64,000 bases of DNA from Chrysogorgia sp. JL179-B06 (lineage: Eukaryota > Cnidaria > Anthozoa > Scleralcyonacea > Chrysogorgiidae): NCBI GenBank assembly GCA_035772405.1, contig JAYKKM010000417.1, positions 217,001 to 281,000 of the forward strand. The letters are read 5' to 3'. Below the pieces are notes generated by a model. That model made no database searches, was not told the DNA's origin, and saw nothing but the letters and a program-made list of their open reading frames with translations. The translations under genes were made by a program, and so were the position numbers. This document shows positions 22,801 to 32,542 of this stretch, piece by piece (the stretch's first letter is position 1; every line of letters begins with the position of its first letter).

Positions 22801-22929
22801 TAAATGTGATAAATGTATACATAATGAAAACGATCGCTGTTTACGGGGTTTTTATAAAATAATTCAAATGTATGAAATATATCATTATGATCGGCAAGAA
22901 AAAATCTTTGTTGATTATGTAAACGATTT

Positions 22930-22985
22930 TCCCCTCGCCCGGCGCGAAGCGCCGGCCGAAGGCCGAAGGCCTGAGGGCGAGGGTG
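22930..22985 (+). promoter_or_regulatory. 5' multi-hairpin of Helentron-like copy 1
   Basis: Outer stem CCCTCGCCC/GGGCGAGGG encloses two mini-hairpins, GGCGC-gaa-GCGCC and GGCC-gaa-GGCC. It contains GCGAAGC (22944-22950), a heptamer known to make an exceptionally stable DNA mini-hairpin. Copy 2 keeps the layout with different stems. Confidence 0.75.
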
Positions 22986-23865
22986 ATAATATCGACCGGC
23001 GTTTAGTCCCTCATCACGGATTCCAGGCGTAATGTAAAGTCACTTTCAGTTTCCTTGTATATATATCTATATATATTCAGGATCAACGTCGTCGATCATG
23101 CGCGGCATTGGAAAATTTGGCCCTGGTAACTAGATATGGTAAATACTAAATATCTGCATTTGAATTAAAAGAAAGTACGTGTTTTGTCGGGTTATACGGT
23201 GAATGAAGATTTGTGTTCAAAAAGATCGTGAAAAGGCAGTGAAAATGCAATATATCGTCGTCGGAAGATGTCAAGTTCGTAAATCAAGTTTTATACGTGG
23301 CGTCAAACTAAAGGTAAACCCGTTTTCGTTTTTTTAAACCTGTTAATCAGTTACAAAGATCGTTTTGCAAACAAGTCCGAGTATGTTATTCATGCTTTTA
23401 TTTGATGTATAGCATGATTTTATAGAGTTAGTAGTTCAAAATATATGGTCGTCTGAATATCTAAAATATTTACTCGGAGTTTGTCAAATCCAATCCAAGC
23501 GTCGTCGCTTTTTTCAAGCTGTTAGCTATCAGTTACAAAAATATTTTTGTAGGTATGTGAGAGGCTGTTAATCAAGCTTTCATTAGATATGTAGAATGAG
23601 TTCTTAGAGTTAGTACTTCAAAAGATATTGTGGTCGGAACATTTCACTTTTGGCATGTCGTCATGGCAACCGAAATTTAAAATTATTATAACATCAACCC
23701 AAGTCAGTTTAGGATTTGCGTTAGGATTAGGATTAGCGATTATTTGAATTTCGGTTTGTTCATATATCGAGAAAGCGCCAATCAGACATCACAAAATCAC
23801 TCTTAGCCTATATAGTGAGTACCAGTACTGGTGGTAAGGATGTAAAAAAGTACGGATTATAGTTG

Positions 23866-25085
23866 TGTTTATACTGCAAGTCTATAGGACTAACCAGGAC
23901 CAACCTGGCTGAATGCCATCTTGGGCCTGGCTTACATTTTACTGACTTTAATAGTCTATAAACATGCACCACACTGGTTATAACAATCAGTGTTTATACA
24001 CTCATCTGATGGCATGCTGGTCTGGCCAATGGCTTAGTGTGTTTGTGTAAACACCTTTGTCCTGTATTAGGCCTAGACAATGCCAGTCCTAGGCTTGCAA
24101 TGTATATATTTACACAGCTTTTGTAGGATATATACTGTATATAGATACTGTATAATTGGGTAGGTTATAACACTCACTGTGTCAGGGGAACACATTAAGG
24201 ATTAAACAACTGGTCATCATCTCACTGACAACAAGCAGCTGAAGGGAATTTCATCTTGAATTAATGATATATTGGTGAAATAATTAGATTAAGCAATGTT
24301 CTTTGTTGCATATTATGGACTAGCTTTTGTCATTTCATCTTTTTGAAATGTGTTACCAGTACTTGAATACCATTGAAATACCGGTACATGTACATGCATA
24401 ATTATATAATATAATAAGATTATATATTAATAAAAGCATCGAGCTTATCAATATATAGTCAGACAACTCAGAGTATATACTGGTGTATTGTAGTAAGGAT
24501 GTACAAAATTACAGACTTTAGCTGTGTTTACATATATTGCAAGTCTATAGGACCAAGCTGCCAGCCACGACCTGGGCCTGGCTTACATTTTATTGACTTT
24601 AATAGTGTAAACATACACCATACTGGCTATAACAATCAGCATTTACACTCATCTGATATTATGGCATATGCCCTTCTGGCCAATGGCTTAGTGTGTGTGT
24701 TTAAATTCACCTTTGTTGTGGATAGTAGGCCTGGACAGTGCCAGTCCTAGGCTTTCAATGTATATTTTTACACAGCTTTTGAAGGATAAATACTGTATAA
24801 TGTATAATTCATGGGTAGGTAATTAACACTCACTGTGTCAGGGGAACATGTTATAGGGATTAAACAAGTGGTATCATCTCAGTGACAAGAAGCAGCTGAA
24901 AGGAATTTCATCCTGAATTAATATATATATTGGTGAAATAATTAGATTAAGCAATATCGTTCTTTGTTGTATATTATGGGCTTTTGTCATTTCATTTTTT
25001 GAAATTGTGTTACCGGTACTTGAATACCATTGAAATACTGGTACATGAATGTGCATAATTATATAATATTAATAAAAGTTGAGAA
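23866..25085 (+). repeat. About 620-bp tandem duplication inside Helentron-like copy 1
   Basis: Block 23875-24420 repeats at 24490-25080. Both contain GTAAGGATGTA, GCTGTGTTTA/GTTGTGTTTA, TGGGCCTGGCTTACATTTTA, CATCTGAT...GGCAT, TCAGGGGAACA and TTGAATACCATTGAAATAC in the same order. Related sequence occurs inverted in copy 2 near 35730. Confidence 0.85.
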
Positions 25086-25136
25086 ACAGAAGTCTTCTAA
25101 AAGAATAAAAGGTTTATCAGCCTTATCAATTTGGTC

Positions 25137-25292
25137 TAGGATAAATTTAGGTATTGAATCTTTTGGTATCTGCTTATACTAACAATTAGACAATAAGGAA
25201 CATGCTGATTACATTATTACAGTAGGGTACATGTATCTGCTTATACTGACAATTAGGCAATAAGGAACATGCAGACTACATTACAGTAGGGT
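25137..25292 (+). repeat. 68-bp tandem pair
   Basis: GTATCTGCTTATACT.ACAAT followed by AATAAGGAACATGC and ACAGTAGGGTA occurs twice in succession at about 25167 and 25230. Confidence 0.8.
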
Positions 25293-27017
25293 AGGTTATG
25301 CAGTCTCGTGAATACAATTGTACTTTGAGTAAAATTATGAGTATGCTACTGTTACTGTAAACATGCATGTTGAAATTTATTATTAAAAGGATAACTGACA
25401 TAATTAACTTAATTATGTAATATATAATTAATACAATTATTATTTAAATTAATAATTATTAAAATTAATTATTAATTTCAATAATCAATAGTTACACAAT
25501 TGGTTTCTAGCCCTGCCTGCAAGACAATTTAGTGTTTGCAGACTTTCCCACTTGGGTTCTGTTCAGTACACTACCCACAGTTTGAAAATAAGCAGTTTGA
25601 AAATCTGTTCAGTTTGGCAATATTAAAGCCTCAAACAGTAAGCGGGCGAGGGGTTGTTGCGTACACGTATTTCTAGTTTAAAACTAAAACAAGAGGCGTC
25701 AGGTTTACCTGCTGAATGTTTTAATAGTGATGGAAGTAAAAATAATAAATTAACTAATATTGTGAAGATTATTTGAATCATGAACAGATTAGTTTAGATA
25801 AAGATAAAATAGAAAAAAATCCCCGGTTTAAGAACTATAGCGAAAACATTATTAAATTCATTGTGGGGTAAATTTGCACAAAATGAAAATAACACGCAAG
25901 TTGCTTTTTTAAATGATTATGAGGAATTATTATTTTTAGCTAACGATAGGTGTAAAAAATTAACGTCTTCAGATTTTATTAATGATACTCTTTTACGTTG
26001 TACATATGAAAATGTAGATGAATGTACAGCTTTAAAAACCGGTAATATTGTTATCGCATGTATTGTTACAGCTTATGCACGTTTACAGTTATATGATTTA
26101 ATTGAAAAATTAGGAGGGCAAGTTTTATATTTTGATACCGATTCGGTGATCTATGTGTGTGATAGAAATACTTGTTCGATTAAAACCGGCAATTATTTAG
26201 GAGAATTAACCAATGAATTAAAAGAAAATGAATGGATTACTCGATTTTGTTAAACAGGACCTAAATGTTATTCTTATATTACTAATTTAAACGAAGAAGT
26301 AGTTCATGTAAAAGGATTTTCTTTAAAAAATAAAGCGAAAGATATCCTAAATTTTAAAACATTAAATAAATATATTGAAGATAAAGATCAAATCATTACA
26401 ATTAGATATGAAAATAAAATATGTAAAGATAATTAAATAATATTTTTATTAATAGCACGAGTCTTAAAAAGGGCTCTGTTTATTTTATCGGGTCGCGAAA
26501 TGGCAATTATTGCATCATTGTTGACCCAATTAGTAGACTAGTGAGCGAGACTATGAATGTGGGATTACTACACATGCGCAGTTAAGTGCCCCCGCCCGAT
26601 CAACCTCGTACCCAGGCTTTTCACCTTTGCGAAACCGAAAACACTGCATATATTCAACCTTTCTTTGAGTGCTCTTCACTGAAAATCTTTGATGTGGCTG
26701 GCAAGTATCTTGATCTTATATACGCTCACAATCCCGATCGCTTTCGAAATGGGTTGGTCTACGATTTCGAGAAATATGTGACTCAACATATGAATGCTGT
26801 ATGGATTTATATGTCAACTGTTCTGAGGTATAAACAGTAATATTTTATATGGCAAAGTGAAAAGGTGGTAAACTGCCAAGAATTTAGTGACGAGATACTG
26901 ACGTTTCGAGCGGAGCCCTTCATGCTTTGTTGCCTGTATTGTTTATTGTTATGTTATACAAAATAAAATCGATGCTACAGTTTATTGTTTCATATATTAT
27001 ATTCGAATTTTACCCTG

Positions 27018-27418
27018 TTTCACTTGATGTAGGCTTACCTGTAAGCTTAAATGGGGCTCCAAAATGTTGTTATCAGTAAGTGTGCACCGATTGTTCATAT
27101 TATTATATGATATATAAATCTCTGACACCCATACCAACTATCAATATCAAAGAGTAAAGAGTTTGTTATTGTTTGCTGGTTATCAATTCATCTACGATGA
27201 TCAGTGATGACTATGCAATGTTGCCATTGAATAACCTTGTTTCACTTGATATTTTACCTGTAAGCTTAAAATGGAGCTCCAAAATGTTCTGGGTTATCAG
27301 TAAGTTTTCATAAATTTTCAAAATGTTCTGGGTTATCATAAGTTTAATTGTTCATATTATATGCGAATGCTTACAAATGAACACACAGTATATAAATCTC
27401 TGACACCCATGGAAAGCG
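27018..27418 (+). repeat. Imperfect direct repeat of about 0.2 kb
   Basis: GTTTCACTTGAT, ACCTGTAAGCTTAAA, GCTCCAAAATGTT, TTATCAGTAAGT and ATATAAATCTCTGACACCCA recur in order, first at 27018-27135 and then at 27238-27412. The second copy has its own small internal duplication (CAAAATGTTCTGGGTTATCA). Confidence 0.8.
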
Positions 27419-28027
27419 AGTTGGCTCGCTTAACCGAGACAGTAACATAGTTAACAATGCAGTAATCTGTCTTTATATTACAATTAGCTAGCTGGCCGGC
27501 CCACTGGACTATAGTCACTAGTATGTATAAAGCGTCTCAAATAATAAATATGCTAAAATTATGAATATGTTTACTGGCTCAAAATGTTATATAACTTCAA
27601 AGAAATAATGATTTTGAATTACATTTCTTTAAACTGTTTATAATAGCTTATGACACCTTGCTACTGCCAGATAAATGGCTTGATTTACTGCTGTGCCTTA
27701 TACACTGAGAAAAAGATTAACTGATTTAATGCTTGCTCAAATCTGAACCTGTTTGCCGGACTAACCATATTAATTGTTATTACATGAGCACAGGCCGGCT
27801 TGCTTGCCAGGCTGACCCTGTTGGCTAGAGCTGGATTAGGTCAGCAAACAGGATGGCTCATTTGGTTATCCAAGCTGGCTTACTGAGAAGTCTGACCCTG
27901 AGCCAACTCACCATCATATAATCAAAGCTGTTGGCCAACACTATGTTATGGGTTTGCAATGATGGAAAATTTAAGCACCCCTGCACTGACAGGTGTATCA
28001 ATATCATTACATGTAACATTGTACCTA

Positions 28028-28224
28028 CAAATATAGATCTTAGTACAAAATCGCCCCCGAATTAGTATTCTTTTATATGCATATAAATTGACCCTTATGA
28101 ACTCGTTTTCATGTACAAAATTGAAAAGGATTCTTACTTTAAAACTAGGTCATAAGGGCCAATTTATATGCATATAAAAGAATACTGATTGGGCGGCCAT
28201 TTTTGAATAAGGTCTATAGATTTG
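28028..28224. repeat. Fold-back element (MITE-like inverted repeat)
   Basis: Two arms of roughly 70-75 bp in opposite orientation: CAAATATAGATCT...TATATGCATATAAATTG against CAATTTATATGCATATAAAA...AGGTCTATAGATTTG, separated by about 50 bp. The dinucleotide TA flanks the arms loosely. This would be a small non-autonomous DNA transposon nested in the 1.9-kb insertion. Confidence 0.75.
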
Positions 28225-28391
28225 TGTATATTGATTTCAAATCGTTGAATTTGCCTACATGTCTTTCAACAAGCCACTAACTCAAGTAGCCCGAGTTAAT
28301 GCCTAGCGGGCGTCTTGTTTTACTACAATTCCTTACGGATATTTAGAAGAAGAAGAAGAAATAGACACATTTACAATTTAACAATTTTTAA

Positions 28392-28940
28392 TTAAATCAT
28401 ACACTGCGTTGTTTCAAAAAATAAAAATTCCTCCCCCTTAGTGTCTATATAATCCCACACCTTGTACTCGTATTGTTCTTGTTCATTGTCACTTTCACTT
28501 TCAAACCCATCCTGATTGATTAATGCGTCAATAGGCTTATTGTTGTTTTGGGAGGGGTTAAATACCCCCTCCTATAACCTTTCTTCTTCGTCTTCATCAT
28601 CATGGTCATCATTGTCTTCATCATCATCATCATCGTCTTCATTATCATCATCATTGTCTTCACCGTCTTCCCATTCATTTCATCATTGTATCATTGTCTT
28701 CATTATCACCGTCTTCATCATTGTCTTCATCTTCGTTCATTGGTCTTTCTTTTCTTCATCTTCGTTCATCGGTCTTTCTCCGTTTATGGGGTGGAAAACC
28801 GTGTGTCAAACTCGTCAAAATCCCACACGATTTCTCCACCTTCTTCTTTCCTCCATACAATCTGCTACATTTTTTATCATTCTTCTTCTTCTTAGCTTCT
28901 TATCGTTGGCTGTCTGTAGATCGTTTAGTTTGTACTGCAT
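28392..28940 (-). pseudogene. Acidic Polinton protein, function unknown
   Basis: Start at 28940 (MQYKLNDLQTANDKKLRRRR). Frame shifts follow (WDFDEFDTRF near 28820), then an Asp/Glu-rich tract (EDGEDNDDDNEDDDDDDED) at 28580-28670, one TAG near 28578, and the C-terminus SESDNEQEQYEYKVWDYID ... FFETTQ ending at 28392. Its stop lies 10 bp from the polymerase stop, in convergent orientation. The plus-strand Ser/Phe-rich frames here are its shadow. Confidence 0.5.
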
Positions 28941-29325
28941 CGCGCTAGCGTATATAATCGCGAACTGTTTATGCGTTACTATAGTCACTACAGTCAAGGT
29001 CATCCGAGGTGGGTGTTATTGGATTTAAAGAATTTCGGGTATGTTAAAGCAAAAGTACAAATTCATATCATGACCTTATATGGTTATGTATAGTCAAGGT
29101 CGTTATATGTTTAAAATTATACATCACGCAACAATCAAAGTCCAAACTCATATCATGACCTTATATGGTATCTATAGGCATGGTCGTCATATGTCTAAAA
29201 ATATGAAATCAAAGTCCACAAAATCATACCATAGTCGACTTCCTTTTGTTTTAAAAATATATACTATGAAACTTTTAAATTCTTATAAATATCTATATAT
29301 TTCCTTTTAATTTTAGACGTGTAAA
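28941..29325. promoter_or_regulatory. Spacer upstream of ATPase with 86-bp tandem module
   Basis: TCATATCATGACCTTATATG occurs at 29063 and 29149, each followed by GTC(A/G)...ATATGT.TAAAA. This is a tandem pair in the presumed promoter region between a minus-strand gene and the plus-strand ATPase. Confidence 0.55.
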
Positions 29326-30007
29326 ATGAATGCTGTTTCACTACCATTTCATCACCCGTTTATGTTAACATTGTGCGGTCCTAGTCAATGTGGAAAAACA
29401 TTTTGGATTTTACAATTACTAAATTATATTGAGGCAATGATAACACCTAAAATTGCGAAAGTAGTTTATCTTTATTCCATATATCAACCCTTGTACGATA
29501 AAATGCATGCGGTTTTGGAAAAGAAAAAAATTAATTGCGAATCTGTTGACTGTAAGAAGGGTATACCCGATATTGTTGATATACAAACGAATACATCTGA
29601 TAATACATTAATTATTTTAGACGATCTTATGTTAGTCGGTACATCGTCAAAAGAAAATCTTGATAAAATTGATAATATTGCAACTCAAGATGTTCATCAT
29701 CGTAATGTAAGCGTAATTTTTGCATGTCAAAACTTATCTTACGGTAATGGAAACTTGCGAAATTTACGTATCAACAGTCATTATATATTATATCATGTTT
29801 AAAAATTTAAGTGATTGTAGAAATATGTATACAATATGTGATAATAAGAAAATAAATAGAAACCAATTTGATAAAATATTAGCTGATATTTATAAACATC
29901 CCTATGGATATTTATTATTCGATAATTGTAATAAAGGATATGATAATTGTAGAATAAGAACAAATATATTTCCTAATGAAAAAACCATTGTATATGATTT
30001 GTGTTAA
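29326..30007 (+). pseudogene. Packaging ATPase (FtsK/A32-like) of the Polinton
   Basis: MNAVSLPFHHPFMLTLCGPS leads into the Walker A loop GPSQCGKT (residues about 18-25). Walker B is LIILDDLM (about 95-102), with a sensor-like ACQNLSYG after. A one-base frameshift near 29795 separates the last 70 residues (FKNLSDCRNMYTICDNKK ... FPNEKTIVYDLC), which complete the family's usual 220-230 residues. Family role: pumping genome DNA into capsids. Start supported by an upstream TATA-rich stretch; the first 158 residues are intact. Confidence 0.88.
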
Positions 30008-30100
30008 AAATAATAATTTTTGTAAAAATTTCACCAATTTATAAATAAAGAATACTTTTTATTTGTTGTTATCTTATTTGCTATATAAGTAAAAAATAAT

Positions 30101-30417
30101 ATGGGACAAAAACAAACAAAGATCCTAGAAGTTTTATCGTGATGAAAAAAAAATCAATACAATTAAAAGGGAAGAAATAAATTTGGAAAACTTTTTCTCG
30201 AGATGCTAAACATACCTATGTTGATATTCCTAAGCTAATTTATACGGGTGTAAAACGTATAGTAAGCGGTAAAAGAAGAAGAAAAAGAAAAAGGAAAAAT
30301 GTTAGACATATAGGGGGTGTTGTGGGGAAACGTAAAAGGAAACAAAAAGGAGGATTTCTACCCGCCTTACTTTTAGCACCTATTGCACTTTCACTATTGG
30401 GTTCAATATTTAAATAA
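30101..30417 (+). pseudogene. Basic protein with hydrophobic C-terminus (adenovirus pX/pVI-like)
   Basis: The frame contains an Arg/Lys cluster (SGKRRRKRKRKNVRHIGG, then GKRKRKQKGG) followed by a hydrophobic tail FLPALLLAPIALSLLGSIF. This layout resembles small core/membrane-active virion proteins of Polinton and adenovirus-like lineages. A TAA near 30178 interrupts it and the start is uncertain (ATG at 30142 is one candidate). It lies about 100 bp downstream of the ATPase on the same strand. Confidence 0.6.
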
Positions 30418-30682
30418 AAAACTCTAACAGACAATTGTGAATTGTGTTGTAAATATTTTAATTAAAATTTTGATTTATTAAAAGAACAACAACTTTGATT
30501 ATTAGCTTTCTGTGTTTCTATTTTATTTTTACATTTTTTATTATAAATGTTAACTATTACCTTTCCTAGTATAACTATTTTACGACCTAATTTAATATCA
30601 TTAATTAATTAATTTTTATTTTTGCGTTTAAATGACGAATATTTAGCTGGTTTTTTTTTTTTTCATTTTTACATTTATTATA
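30418..30682. other. Convergent AT-rich spacer
   Basis: Between the plus-strand core-like gene and the minus-strand protease gene. AT-rich with several AATAAA-like signals; no gene supported. Confidence 0.6.
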
Positions 30683-31065
30683 TTAATAATAAAGACTCCA
30701 ATTTCCACATACAACTGTTGCTCGGGATTGAAGGGGAATTTTTTGATCATAAACAAATGTCAAATTATTTCTTCAGCATAAGTCATCCAATACGTTCGTT
30801 TATAAAAACTAACTTTTTGTGCAAAACTATCAAAAAAATACATGTGTTTGTTTTTATCAACCCAAATAGCGACCCAATGCTGTCCCTTATCTTTTGATTC
30901 GTCTGTATTCCAAATCCAACTTGAAGGAAATTTAATTTTTTCTGGAAATACATCTGCAGGATAACCACCCAAAACATATTTGTTTAAAAAAGCATTTGTA
31001 TTTTCTATTTTATTAATATCATCAGTTTATAAAAATTTATTTAAAAAACATAAAACAGGAATCAT
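30683..31065 (-). pseudogene. Adenain-like cysteine protease (maturation protease)
   Basis: Start ATG at 31065 overlaps the upstream gene's TGA (ATGA). After one in-frame TAA the chain reads VLGGYPADVFPEKIKFPSSW, then the His region DKGQHWVAIWVDKNKHMYFF with catalytic His and the following acidic residue. After a frameshift near 30765 it reads PLQSRATVVCGNWSLYY with the catalytic Cys. The H-D/E-Q-C arrangement and GxYPAD start are those of C5/Ulp1-type adenovirus proteases encoded by Polintons. Family role: capsid protein processing. Confidence 0.85.
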
Positions 31066-31262
31066 TTTTTTCTTCTTTTATCTCTATTGGCTAAAAAAGA
31101 ATCGAACTCCGGTTTTAAAGCACTAGCAAGTGTCGATCTAAAACTAGGTGATTGTGGTTGATGAGTAATCGGTAAAGATGCGTAATCGCCTTCATCATCG
31201 CTTCCATTTTTATATTGTTGTCGAAGTTTTTGATTTCTTATATAAGCAACAGGAATTTTCAT
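31062..31262 (-). CDS. Small hydrophilic Polinton protein, unknown
   Basis: 66 intact residues, MKIPVAYIRNQKLRQQYKNG at the start, ending basic (SFLANRDKRRKK). Its TGA overlaps the protease ATG by four bases. Acidic centre, no membrane segment, no family recognised. Compact packing with the protease suggests a shared transcript. One of the few unbroken frames in the element. Confidence 0.55.
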   Translation of the reverse strand: MKIPVAYIRNQKLRQQYKNGSDDEGDYASLPITHQPQSPSFRSTLASALKPEFDSFLANRDKRRKK

Positions 31263-31270
31263 TTTTTTTA

Positions 31271-31756
31271 TTATTTTAAAACTTTAGAATGTTGTTTAAC
31301 TGTCAAAGTATAATTTTGAATTTTCGATACATTGTGTGTTAAATCATAAAGCATATCGTCGTAATTAACTTCATAGTTATTTAATCTTATTATATTCCCT
31401 GTTGTTTTAATATTTTTTTTCTTTTAGAATTCTTTAATATGTCCTTCACTTAGACTACCATATGTACTTTTCCCCGCTTTCACTTCTTGTGTTTCTTCTT
31501 GTTGTTCATTAGTAGATGTTTCAGCTTTTCTTTTTCTTTTTTCTTTTATTTTTAAAAAAGCCACTATATTTTCTTCAGTTTGATTATTATTCTTATTTTT
31601 TAATTCTTGCTCCATTTTATCTTTATTTTCTAAAAATTGATATCCTTCTTTGTTTTTAATTCCATGTAATAAATTTTTATTAACTTTTTTTATTAATTCT
31701 AAGATTTAATTTAATTTATTAGGATCAACTAATTGTACTTTATTAATTCCACTCAT
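31271..31756 (-). pseudogene. Unknown Polinton virion-cluster protein
   Basis: Start at 31756 (MSGINKVQLVDPNKLN) with TATAAAAG about 25 bp upstream. A TAA near 31707 interrupts it; it continues LLHGIKNKEGYQFLENKDKM and a Lys/Glu-rich stretch, SEGHIKEF, then after a frameshift near 31425 ends with MLYDLTHNVSKIQNYTLTV. It precedes the 66-residue gene by about 9 bp on the same strand. It sits between capsid and protease genes, so a structural or scaffold role is likely but unproven. Confidence 0.5.
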
Positions 31757-31823
31757 TTTTTCTTCGTTTCTTTTATAATCAATTTGTAGGCTTTTTCAAA
31801 CACATGAAACACATTAAATCTGT

Positions 31824-32353
31824 TTATTTTATTTTATCGCGTACAAAACGTTTAAGAATTTCTTTATTATCGTCTGAAATGGGTACTAATATTTTATTGT
31901 CTAAAATATTTTTTGATAAATCTTGAAGTTTTCTAATCAAATCATCATTAATTCATTTTTGTTTTGTTGCCATATTTGCATTAACATTTTTTTTAAACAT
32001 GGTAACTCTTTTCTTTTTCTTTTCTTTTTCTTTTTTAATTTTATTTAAAAGCAACAACGAATTTAAAATTTTGGTTGTCGTTTCCTCATCATCATCGTCT
32101 TCAGAAGAAGTCAAATAATTATCACTATGACTATAATTATCTTCTTCTTCTTCTTCTTCTTCTTCTTCTTCTTCTTCTTCTTCTTCTTCTTCTTCTTCTT
32201 CATCTCCTTCTTCTTCTTCTTCTTCTTCTTCTTCTTCTGCGTTTTCTTCTTCTTCGACGTCTTTTTCTTTTTCTTTTTCACCTCCTTTTTTTTTTTTAAT
32301 TCTTCTTTTTCTTCTTCATCCACAACATATTTTCTTTTAATATTTTGCACCAT
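31824..32353 (-). pseudogene. Acidic Glu-tract Polinton protein
   Basis: Start at 32353 (MVQNIKRKYVVDEEEKEE). An A run near 32290 shifts the frame. In the proper frame a long glutamate tract follows, then DNYSHSDNYLTSSEDDDDEE, LNSLLLLNKIKKEKEKKKKR, one TGA, and a C-terminal helix LIRKLQDLSKNILDNKIL ending at 31824. The simple GAA/TTC repeat inside it encodes the Glu tract. TATA-like sequence lies 30-45 bp upstream. Confidence 0.5.
32140..32240. repeat. (TTC/GAA)n microsatellite
   Basis: About 100 bp of TTC triplets on the plus strand with two interruptions. On the minus strand it encodes the Glu run of the gene above; poly-Leu and poly-Phe frames on the plus strand are artefacts. Confidence 0.95.
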
Positions 32354-32542
32354 TTTTATCCAAACTTTGATATTATAGGATATATAAATATATTTTCACG
32401 CTTTAAATGAATTTCATTAATTATTTAATTTTCTTTTCTTTTATGATGTATGGTTTTTTTCGATTTTTTTTTTGTATTTTCATTTGATCATTCATTTTCT
32501 TTTAATAATTCCTTAAGCTAATTGTTGTTCTTTATTTTTTTA

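Larger units (their letters stand above)
22930..25676 (+). mobile_element. Helentron-like non-autonomous Helitron (HINE-type), copy 1
   Basis: 2747 bp. Starts TCCCCTCGCCC and ends ...GTATTTCTAG, inserted between T and T; the polymerase frame would be continuous if it were absent, and there is no target duplication. An inverse copy of the 5' end, GGGCGAGGGG, lies at 25644-25653, 23 bp inside the 3' end: the offset inverted repeats known from Helitron2/Helentron elements. The last 23 bp contain a small CGT/ACG hairpin before CTAG. It encodes no Rep/Helicase, so it must be mobilised in trans. A related copy is at 34257-36325. Confidence 0.8.
26440..28306. mobile_element. Unassigned 1.9-kb insertion in the polymerase gene, Helitron-like right end
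   Basis: Polymerase-like coding stops being recognisable around 26430-26480 and resumes at about 28318 (TTIPYGYLEEE). The right end has a stem-loop TAACTC-aagtagccc-GAGTTA followed by ATGCCTAG, the layout of a Helitron 3' end (hairpin then CTAG). The left boundary is not defined. It contains an 84-residue frame (26586-26840) without recognised homology, two 0.2-kb direct repeats and a fold-back element. No transposase seen. Confidence 0.5.
19885..28381 (+). pseudogene. polB: Polinton family B DNA polymerase, split by two insertions
   Basis: Start ATG at 19885. The N-terminus (about 19885-20390) is a Polinton-type extension (ISVERINEKGNEKFKVIEQT). A Cys/His-rich region follows (CLKCMSYF ... 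CQKCYK, CFHCNSY) at 20860-21230. Exonuclease motifs: FFDFET (about 21285) and AHNGGRFDT (about 21550). Then the Polinton-specific YQFHGCFFHGCPRCF (about 22255), motif A VDFTSLYHFV (about 22580, His for the usual Pro), motif B region LNSLWGKF (25850) and motif C FDTDSVIY (26131). The C-terminal scrap TTIPYGYLEEEEE ends at 28381. Protein-primed replication is the known family role. Many frameshifts and stops. Insertions: 22930-25676 and about 26440-28306. Confidence 0.88.

Noticed and set aside
22930..25676. Interpretation as a TIR DNA transposon with CCCCTCGCCC/GGGCGAGGGG ends
   Set aside because: The inverted repeat is internal at the 3' side, there is no target duplication, and the shared 23 bp ending CTAG lies outside it, all fitting a Helentron instead.
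26586..26840. 84-residue frame in the 1.9-kb insertion
   Set aside because: No recognised domain, no promoter or splice evidence; left as unannotated content of the insertion.
28516..29028. Ser-rich plus-strand frame of 170 residues
   Set aside because: Opposite strand of the acidic Polinton gene at 28392-28940; the Ser run mirrors its Asp/Glu codons.
32075..32378. Poly-Leu and poly-Phe plus-strand frames
   Set aside because: Translation of the TTC microsatellite, whose minus-strand reading gives the Glu tract of a plausible gene.
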